Origin: Exiguobacterium sp. J17977
GTDB taxonomy: Bacteria > Bacillota > Bacilli > Exiguobacteriales > Exiguobacteriaceae
DNA length: 64,000 bases
NCBI RefSeq assembly: GCF_018616375.1
Contig: NZ_JAEQBB010000002.1
Coordinates: forward strand, 1 to 64,000
Direction: 5' to 3'
Shown: in pieces, positions 57,974 through 64,000 of the stretch
How positions within the stretch are numbered: position 1 is the stretch's first letter
Layout of the letters: each line of letters opens with the position of its first letter
Translations under genes and position numbers: made by a program
The notes under the pieces: model-generated
Told to the model about the DNA's origin: nothing
The model's database searches: none
What the model saw: only the letters and a program-made list of their open reading frames with translations

Positions 57974-58004
57974 GACCTACCTCCTTGGTAGGTCTCCTTT
58001 TTTT
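57974..58004 (+). terminator. Terminator after yneT
   Basis: GACCTACC and GGTAGGTC arms with a 5-base loop, then TCCTTTTTTT. Confidence 0.9.
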
Positions 58005-58102
58005 CACGAGCCCAGCTCGCGGAGGGAGGCTTGCCAGAATTTAAAAACAGCTATACAATAGGTAAGAAAAACGAACGTGTGTTCGAAATTGAGGTGACGA
58101 AG

Positions 58103-60070
58103 ATGTCAACAGACTTATTTAACTACAATGAAGACGCCATCCAGGTGCTCGAAGGACTGACTGCCGTCCGGAAACGTCCGGGGATGTACATCGGTTCGAC
58201 CGACCATCGCGGCTTGCACCATCTCGTCTATGAGATCGTCGATAACGCAATCGATGAGGCGCTCGCCGGATTCGGTGGCCAAATCGATGTGACCATCCAT
58301 AAAGATGACGCCATCACGGTACGAGACCACGGGCGTGGGATGCCGACGGGGATGCACGCCTCCGGGAAACCGACGCCAGAGGTCATCTTCACGGTCCTTC
58401 ACGCCGGCGGTAAGTTCGGCCAAGGCGGCTACAAGACGTCAGGTGGACTCCACGGGGTCGGCGCCTCGGTCGTGAACGCACTCTCGAGCAAGGTCCTCGT
58501 GACGATTTATCGCGACGGCAAAGTGTTCGAGCAGACGTTTGCCGACGGCGGGATCCCGCAGACGACGCTCCTCGAGACCGGAAAGACGCGTCAGACAGGG
58601 ACGAGCGTCTACTTCAAACCGGACGCCTCGATCTTCTCGACGACGACATACAACTACGACACGCTTGCCGAACGGCTCCGTGAATCAGCCTTCCTATTAA
58701 AAGGATTGACGATCACGCTGACGGACGAGCGCTCTGGAAAAGAAGAGACGTTCCATTACGAGGAAGGGATTGCCGAGTTCGTCCAATATTTGAACGACGA
58801 CAAGGCAACGCTTCATCCGATCGTCTACTTCGAAGGGACGGAGAACGATATCGAGCTCGAGCTCGCCTTCCAGTTCACGGACGCCTATTCCGAGAACGTC
58901 CTCTCGTTCGTCAACAACGTCCGGACACGTGATGGCGGTACGCACGAGGTCGGCGCCAAGACGGCGATGACCCGCATCGTGAACGAGTACGCCCGTAAGA
59001 ACGGATTGTTGAAGGAAAAAGACAAGAACCTCGACGGCGGAGACGTCCGTGAAGGCTTGACGCTCATCGTCTCGGTACGGATCCCGGAAGAGTTCCTCCA
59101 ATTCGAGGGGCAGACGAAGTCGAAACTCGGCTCGCCGGAGGCCCGCACGAGCGCCGATGGTGTCATGGCCAAACAACTGACGATCTTCCTCGAGGAGAAT
59201 CCGCAGATGGCGACGATGCTCATCAAGAAGGCGATTCGTGCCGCCCAGGCCCGCGAAGCCGCCCGGAAAGCCCGGGAAGAGGCTCGCAACGGCAAGAAGA
59301 AGAAACGTTCGAGCATCTTGAACGGGAAACTGACTCCGGCGACGTCTAAGAACGCCGCCAAGAACGAACTGTTCCTCGTCGAGGGTGACTCGGCCGGCGG
59401 TTCGGCCAAACAGGGCCGTGACCGGACGTTCCAGGCCATCCTGCCGCTGCGCGGGAAGGTCATCAACTCGGAGAAGTCGAAACTCCAGGACATCATGAAG
59501 AACGAGGAGATCAACACGATCATCCACGCGATCGGGGCCGGGGTCGGCCACGACTTCGACCTCGAGGACTGCAACTTCGACAAAATCATCATCATGACCG
59601 ATGCCGATACGGACGGGGCCCACATCCAAGTGCTCTTGTTGACGTTCTTCTTCCGTTATATGCGCCCGCTCGTCGAGGCCGGCAAAGTGTTCGTCGCCTT
59701 GCCACCGCTCTATCGGATTTCGAAAGGGAAAGGCAAGTCGGAACAGTTCGAGTATGCTTGGGACGAAGAGGCGCTCGAGAAGCTCGTCAAAGTGTATAAG
59801 AAGGGCTATATCCTCCAACGCTACAAAGGTCTCGGTGAGATGAACGCCGACCAGCTGTGGGAGACGACGATGAACCCGGACACACGGACGCTCATCCGTG
59901 TCACGGTCGACGACGCTGCCGTCGCCGACAAGCGTGTCTCGGTGCTCATGGGAGACAATGTCGCCCATCGCCGTGAGTGGATCGAGGAGAACGTCGCCTT
60001 CGGCCTCCAGGAAGATGATTCGATCATCGCCAATGAACACGTGACTAAAGCGATTGAGGAAGTGATGTAA
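58103..60070 (+). CDS. parE: DNA topoisomerase IV subunit B
   Basis: ATPase subunit of topoisomerase IV, 655 residues, which with ParC decatenates replicated chromosomes. The GHKL ATPase has [22 protein letters not shown] and [15 protein letters not shown]; the transducer domain follows, then TOPRIM with [15 protein letters not shown] and DADTDGAH, and RYKGLGEMN at the end. ATG 58103 is preceded by GAGGTGA; an upstream in-frame region is not family-like. parC follows after two bases. The EGDSAGG region shows no known quinolone-resistance change. Confidence 0.97.
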   Translation: MSTDLFNYNEDAIQVLEGLTAVRKRPGMYIGSTDHRGLHHLVYEIVDNAIDEALAGFGGQIDVTIHKDDAITVRDHGRGMPTGMHASGKPTPEVIFTVLHAGGKFGQGGYKTSGGLHGVGASVVNALSSKVLVTIYRDGKVFEQTFADGGIPQTTLLETGKTRQTGTSVYFKPDASIFSTTTYNYDTLAERLRESAFLLKGLTITLTDERSGKEETFHYEEGIAEFVQYLNDDKATLHPIVYFEGTENDIELELAFQFTDAYSENVLSFVNNVRTRDGGTHEVGAKTAMTRIVNEYARKNGLLKEKDKNLDGGDVREGLTLIVSVRIPEEFLQFEGQTKSKLGSPEARTSADGVMAKQLTIFLEENPQMATMLIKKAIRAAQAREAARKAREEARNGKKKKRSSILNGKLTPATSKNAAKNELFLVEGDSAGGSAKQGRDRTFQAILPLRGKVINSEKSKLQDIMKNEEINTIIHAIGAGVGHDFDLEDCNFDKIIIMTDADTDGAHIQVLLLTFFFRYMRPLVEAGKVFVALPPLYRISKGKGKSEQFEYAWDEEALEKLVKVYKKGYILQRYKGLGEMNADQLWETTMNPDTRTLIRVTVDDAAVADKRVSVLMGDNVAHRREWIEENVAFGLQEDDSIIANEHVTKAIEEVM

Positions 60071-60072
60071 CG

Positions 60073-62478
60073 ATGTCGACGATTCAACACATTTTAAACT
60101 TGTCGCTCGAACAGGTCGTCGGTGACCGCTTCGGGCGTTACTCGAAATATATCATCCAGGACCGGGCCCTCCCGGACGCGCGCGACGGCCTCAAACCCGT
60201 TCAGCGCCGCATCCTGTATGCGATGCACCATGAAGGTAACACGAACGAGAAACCGTACCGCAAATCGGCCAAGACGGTCGGGAACGTCATCGGTAACTAT
60301 CACCCGCACGGTGACAGTTCCGTCTATGAGGCGATGGTACGCCTGTCGCAGGACTGGAAGTTGCGTTACCCGCTCATCGACATGCACGGGAACAACGGCT
60401 CGATGGATGGCGACTCGGCTGCCGCGATGCGGTATACCGAGGCTCGTCTGTCGAAGATTGCCGGTGTCATGCTGACGTCGATCTCGAAGAACACGGTCGA
60501 CTATACGCCGAACTTCGACGATTCGACCGAGGAGCCGCTCGTCTTGCCGTCACTCCTCCCGAACCTGCTCATGAACGGGACGACGGGGATCTCTGCCGGT
60601 TATGCGACCGAGATTCCGCCTCACAACTTGACCGAGGTGCTCAACCTCGCCATCGCTCGCTTGAAGGGCGAGGTCGAGACGACGAATGACGCGTTCCGTT
60701 ATATGCAAGGACCTGACTTCCCGTCTGGCGGGATCGTCATGGGCAAAGACGGTATTTTGAAGGCGTTCGAGACCGGCAAAGGCAAGGTCATCATCCGTGC
60801 CAAATCGGTCATCGAGCCGCTCAAGGGAGGTCGTGAACAGATCACGATCACCGAGCTTCCATATGAGGTGAACAAGGCGAACCTCGTCAAGAAGATGGAA
60901 GAGCTCCGTCTCGACCGTAAAGTCGAAGGTGTCGCTGAAGTCCGTGACGAGACCGACCGGACCGGCGTCCGTGTAGTCATCGAGTTGAAGAAGGAAGCCG
61001 ATGCGGAAGGTGTGCTCCATTTCTTCTTGAAGCATACCGACCTGCAACTCGCCTATAACTACAACATGGTCGCCATCGTCAACCGGACACCGAAACAGAT
61101 GGGCCTGTTGCCGATCATCGACGCATACTTGAAGCATGTCGAAGAAGTCGTCACCCGACGCACGACGTTCGAACTCGACCAGGCGAAGAAACGCGCCGAA
61201 ATCGTCGACGCGCTCGAACAGGCCATCTCGGTCTTGGACGAGACGCTCGAACTCATCCGGTCGGCCAAAGACAAGTCCGAGGCGAAGCAGAAGCTCATGG
61301 AGCGGTTCTCGTTCTCGGACCGCCAAGCCGAAGCGGTCGTCATGCTCCAACTCTACCGGTTGACGAACACGGATATCGTCGAGCTCCAGAAAGAGGCGAA
61401 GGCACTCCAGAAAGAAATCACCCGCCTCGCCAACATCTTGAACGTCGACGCCACGAAACGGAAGCTCATCTCGAAAGAGTTGACGGCGCTCCGTGACGAG
61501 TTCGGCGACGCGCGGCGCTCGGTCATCGAGTCCGAGGTCGAAGAGTTGAAACTGAAGACCGAAGTCATGATCGCCGTCGAAGAGACGATGGTGTTCGTCA
61601 GTCGTGACGGGTACGTCAAACGCTCATCGATGCGATCGTATGGCGCCTCGAGCGACGATATGCCGGACATGAAGCAGAAAGACCGTCCTGTCCTCGTCAC
61701 TCAGGCGATGACGACGGATCACTTGCTTGTCTGGACGAACAAAGGCAGCTACTTGCTCATCCCGGTCCATCAGATTCCGGAGTCTAAATGGAAGGACGCC
61801 GGACAACATGTCGCCAACCTCGTGCCGATCGAAGGCGAACAAGTCGTCTCGGCCGATGTCGTCTCGACGTTCGACACCGACGCGCACTGTCTGTTCGTGA
61901 CGCGTGAAGGGATGGTCAAACGGACGCCGCTCCGTGACTATGACGCCCAACGCAAGTCGAAGGCGCTCATGGCGCTCAAGCTGAAAGGCGACGACGAGGT
62001 CGTCTTTGCGGGCATCAGTGACGGGCCAGGCCAACTGTTCCTCGTCTCCGAGCGCGGTTACGGCCTCTGGTTCAAAGAAGATGACGTGCCGGTCGTCGGC
62101 CAGCGGGCCGCCGGTGTCAAAGCGATGAACTTGAAGGATGGGGACATGGTCGCCGATGCCTTCGCCTTCTTCACACCGCCACTGTTCGTCCTCGTGACGC
62201 AACGTGGAGCGGTCAAGAAGATGAAGCTCGAGGACCAGTTCGACTGCACGAACCGTAATTTGCGCGGGACGATGCTCATCCGCGAAGTCAAATCGAAACC
62301 GCACCAGATTCGTCGTGTGCTCCCGGTCCATGACGATGAGACGCTCCACATCATCGGGAAAGAGAAAGCGAAGACGGTCAAGACGAAGCAATTGACGCTT
62401 CTAGACCGCTACGCTAATGGCTCGTTCGTGTTTGATGAAGAGACGTTCGGAGAGATTGAGGACGTGTACCTCGATTAA
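60073..62478 (+). CDS. parC: DNA topoisomerase IV subunit A
   Basis: DNA breakage-reunion subunit of 801 residues. The winged helix contains the resistance-determining stretch HPHGDSSVYEAMVRL (Ser and Glu as in sensitive strains), and the catalytic Tyr is in AMRYTEARLS (about 119). A coiled-coil follows and the C-terminal beta-pinwheel (about 495-800) lacks the gyrase QRRGG box, separating it from GyrA. ATG 60073 is two bases past the parE stop, with GGAAGTGATG in the parE end as ribosome binding site. A terminator follows. Confidence 0.97.
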   Translation: MSTIQHILNLSLEQVVGDRFGRYSKYIIQDRALPDARDGLKPVQRRILYAMHHEGNTNEKPYRKSAKTVGNVIGNYHPHGDSSVYEAMVRLSQDWKLRYPLIDMHGNNGSMDGDSAAAMRYTEARLSKIAGVMLTSISKNTVDYTPNFDDSTEEPLVLPSLLPNLLMNGTTGISAGYATEIPPHNLTEVLNLAIARLKGEVETTNDAFRYMQGPDFPSGGIVMGKDGILKAFETGKGKVIIRAKSVIEPLKGGREQITITELPYEVNKANLVKKMEELRLDRKVEGVAEVRDETDRTGVRVVIELKKEADAEGVLHFFLKHTDLQLAYNYNMVAIVNRTPKQMGLLPIIDAYLKHVEEVVTRRTTFELDQAKKRAEIVDALEQAISVLDETLELIRSAKDKSEAKQKLMERFSFSDRQAEAVVMLQLYRLTNTDIVELQKEAKALQKEITRLANILNVDATKRKLISKELTALRDEFGDARRSVIESEVEELKLKTEVMIAVEETMVFVSRDGYVKRSSMRSYGASSDDMPDMKQKDRPVLVTQAMTTDHLLVWTNKGSYLLIPVHQIPESKWKDAGQHVANLVPIEGEQVVSADVVSTFDTDAHCLFVTREGMVKRTPLRDYDAQRKSKALMALKLKGDDEVVFAGISDGPGQLFLVSERGYGLWFKEDDVPVVGQRAAGVKAMNLKDGDMVADAFAFFTPPLFVLVTQRGAVKKMKLEDQFDCTNRNLRGTMLIREVKSKPHQIRRVLPVHDDETLHIIGKEKAKTVKTKQLTLLDRYANGSFVFDEETFGEIEDVYLD

Positions 62479-62484
62479 CGTATG

Positions 62485-62519
62485 AACCCCTGTACAACAG
62501 ACGTTGTGCAGGGGTTTTT
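62485..62519 (+). terminator. Terminator of parEC
   Basis: AACCCCTGTACAAC and GTTGTGCAGGGGTT arms (one mismatch), then TTTTT. Confidence 0.9.
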
Positions 62520-62578
62520 GGTTTCGGTATACTAGAGGGAATAGACGAAAGTGAATCCACGAACGAGGAGATCATTCC

Positions 62579-63244
62579 ATGCACGATTTGCTGAACGACC
62601 CACACATGAACAATTATCCGGAATTTCGCACGTTTTGTGAATTGAAGCGTCGAGGATTACGAAAACAGGCACTTGCCGCCATGGCGCCGTTTCTTAAAAC
62701 GGTGGAGACATGGAGTTTTGAACAACGACAGGAATTCGTTTCCTGGCTATACACGCATGACGAATCGTCCGACCCAGATGACTCCTATAATATATTCGTG
62801 TATTCGCTCGTAACGAAGGTGCTACAACCGACCCTCCATGAGTGGAAGCAGCGTTTTCCGAATGACCCTCGTCCTTATCGCTGGCTACAAGAGTATGAAC
62901 AGGCATTCGCACTCGGTGGGCTATCCGAACAGATTGCAGTCCAAGCGCTCATGGATCAAAAAATATTTTCACTTTGGTTCGCATTTCATCACATTAACGA
63001 AAATCTCTATCTCAGTGAGGTTGATGAGGACAGAGAGATCATTTTAGAAGCGAGGAAGCTGAACCAGTCCGTACTGAGTGAAGAGAAGCAAGCGGAATAT
63101 GAGGCAGAACTTAGATACTATGGCGACTTGCTGGCGGATTGGGTGGCTTACACTCATGCGGATTCGGAGAATGAGAGTTTTCTCGACTGGTGTGAGCGGT
63201 ACGAACGAAATTACCCGTTCACGGAAAGCTATTATTATGAGTAG
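62579..63244 (+). CDS. Hypothetical helical protein
   Basis: Not recognised. A 221-residue soluble, acidic, almost wholly helical protein rich in Trp, Tyr and Leu (FCELKRRGLRKQALAAMAPFL, PNDPRPYRWLQEYEQAFALGG). The regular helix pairs suggest a TPR-like or HEAT-like scaffold. There is no membrane segment. The ATG has GAGGAG nine bases upstream. It stands alone between the parEC terminator and its own terminator, with promoter TTTCGGTATACTAGAGG nearby. Confidence 0.65.
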   Translation: MHDLLNDPHMNNYPEFRTFCELKRRGLRKQALAAMAPFLKTVETWSFEQRQEFVSWLYTHDESSDPDDSYNIFVYSLVTKVLQPTLHEWKQRFPNDPRPYRWLQEYEQAFALGGLSEQIAVQALMDQKIFSLWFAFHHINENLYLSEVDEDREIILEARKLNQSVLSEEKQAEYEAELRYYGDLLADWVAYTHADSENESFLDWCERYERNYPFTESYYYE

Positions 63245-63250
63245 TAAACC

Positions 63251-63277
63251 AAAAGACGCTCGAAGCGTCTTTTTTTA
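63251..63277. terminator. Terminator of the helical protein gene
   Basis: AGACGCT and AGCGTCT arms with a 3-base loop, then TTTTTTT. Confidence 0.8.
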
Positions 63278-63285
63278 ATTGCATT

Positions 63286-63792
63286 TTAAATGTCAGCCTC
63301 CATCAGATAGCGCTCCAAATCGGCCTGTTGGCGCAAATGATGCCGGGTATGCATCTCGATGAGGTCGTACCATTCCTGTGCGTTCAGCCAGCCAAAACCG
63401 CCATGCCGGGCTTTGACGTCACGGTTCGCCGAGCGGACGAGCGGTTCAAGCCGACTCAGGCGCGCGGACAACTCATCGAGTCGTCGCTCGAGCGTCTCAC
63501 GCTTGTCCGTATTGTTCGGGGGCTGATTCATCTCGTCAGGTAAGCGGATTTTAATCGGAGGGAACCCGCCGGCTTGAAACAATCGCTCACCGAACTCGGT
63601 CTTCCCGCGCGGTTGTTCTTCCTGTGAGGCGAGACACCGTTCAATCTCGTCTGCATATTCCTCGGCCACTACGATGATATGGTCGTACATCTGTCCGATT
63701 GACCAGATGTCTGCCGCTGCCTGATAGCGCAACTGCCGTTCGGTATAGCTGTCCAAGTCTTCCTTGAACTGGGATAACACTGCGATCGACAT
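63286..63792 (-). CDS. DinB-like protein
   Basis: A four-helix bundle protein of 168 residues from the DinB/YfiT superfamily. Metal-binding His positions are visible in IWSIGQMYDHIIVVAEEY (first His) and in WYDLIEMHTRHHLRQQADLERYL (second cluster). Some relatives are thiol-dependent (bacillithiol) transferases, others DNA-damage-induced proteins without known action. ATG is eight bases from AAAGGAGG. It is convergent with the helical protein gene. Confidence 0.8.
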   Translation of the reverse strand: MSIAVLSQFKEDLDSYTERQLRYQAAADIWSIGQMYDHIIVVAEEYADEIERCLASQEEQPRGKTEFGERLFQAGGFPPIKIRLPDEMNQPPNNTDKRETLERRLDELSARLSRLEPLVRSANRDVKARHGGFGWLNAQEWYDLIEMHTRHHLRQQADLERYLMEADI

Positions 63793-63934
63793 ATCGTTCC
63801 TCCTTTGACCACTGTTCTCGTATCAGTATATCACGGGGAGGATCGGTACTTTCTCATGGGAGCGGGTATTGCTAAAAGGAACAAGCCCATCGTATGGCGA
63901 ATGGGGTAAGAGGATAAATGATGGGGGGATCACT

Positions 63935-64000
63935 ATGTCTCAATGGCTCGACTGGGCCAAACGGCTCCAGGCGCTGGCACAGGCCGGCTTGACGTTTACG
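63935..64000 (+). CDS. NUDIX hydrolase with N-terminal helical domain (partial)
   Basis: Runs off the end of the window. The first 22 residues, MSQWLDWAKRLQALAQAGLTFT, match the N-terminal domain found on ADP-ribose/nucleotide-type NUDIX hydrolases (WxxWAxxLQAxAQxGLxY). ATG 63935 has GGGGGG eight bases upstream. The NUDIX box would lie beyond the window. Confidence 0.7.
   Translation, partial: MSQWLDWAKRLQALAQAGLTFT

Noticed and set aside
58697-60040. Long minus-strand open frame across parE
   Set aside because: It is the mirror of a strongly biased parE coding sequence; the protein is Arg/Asp-rich without family motifs, and no ribosome binding site is present.

Overview
The window looks like the chromosome of a low-to-moderate GC Firmicute of the Bacilli, most likely Exiguobacterium or a close relative. 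This is inferred from the B-type RNase P RNA beside a ypsC-type methyltransferase, the SAM-I (S-box) riboswitches, the yneT-parE-parC order, the many TTG/GTG starts with strong AGGAGG ribosome binding sites, and the Bacillus-like YhfW, YpwA and Spx-family homologues. There are no rRNA or tRNA genes, no CRISPR array and no transposase. Almost all of it is compact housekeeping and accessory chromosome with clear intrinsic terminators between transcription units.

Layout. 1-8.4 kb: DUF1643 protein, lytic transglycosylase, CPBP protease, alpha/beta hydrolase, then a two-component system followed by its likely target, a MacB-type ABC transporter. 8.5-12.7 kb: a secreted subtilase, small unknowns, RNase P RNA and ypsC. 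13-18 kb: a divergent TetR/SDR pair with two palindromic operators, an APH-like kinase, VOC and NUDIX proteins and a nuclease lipoprotein. 18-25.3 kb: Gfo/Idh/MocA oxidoreductase, alanine/Na+ symporter, YihY, two membrane proteins, PutP and a D,D-carboxypeptidase. 25.4-31.4 kb: YhfW, M32 carboxypeptidase, GDPD, a DUF4397 surface protein with its own sortase, and MarR. 31.5-40.2 kb: single-domain RelA/SpoT protein, stress protein, SDR reductase, glutamine synthetase, peptide transporter, an MFS pump behind a leader-peptide attenuator, and an AI-2E-family permease. 40.3-45.5 kb: two SAM-I riboswitches controlling an aminotransferase/Fe-ADH pair and the MetQNI methionine importer. 45.5-55 kb: Spx-like regulator, lipoprotein cluster, soluble chemoreceptor, YgjP-like protease, PatB-like lyase and two large unknown proteins. 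55.1-57.5 kb: a tyrosine recombinase and a GGDEF protein bracketed by two dif-like direct repeats. 57.5-64 kb: yneT, parE, parC, an unknown, a DinB-like protein and the start of a NUDIX gene.

The most notable candidate is the 2.3 kb segment between the two 28-bp dif-like sites (55119-55146 and 57424-57451). They share one arm and the core, and differ only in the other arm. The segment holds a Xer-type recombinase plus a diguanylate cyclase beside parEC, close to where dif lies in Bacillus. It could be a minimal self-mobilising Xer-exploiting element, or a single-recombinase dif locus. Other notable items are the leader peptide and attenuator ahead of the MFS gene, the terminator whose 3' arm doubles as the permease ribosome binding site, the SAM-controlled aminotransferase/hydroxycarboxylate-dehydrogenase-like pair, and the overlapping DUF4397-sortase pair.
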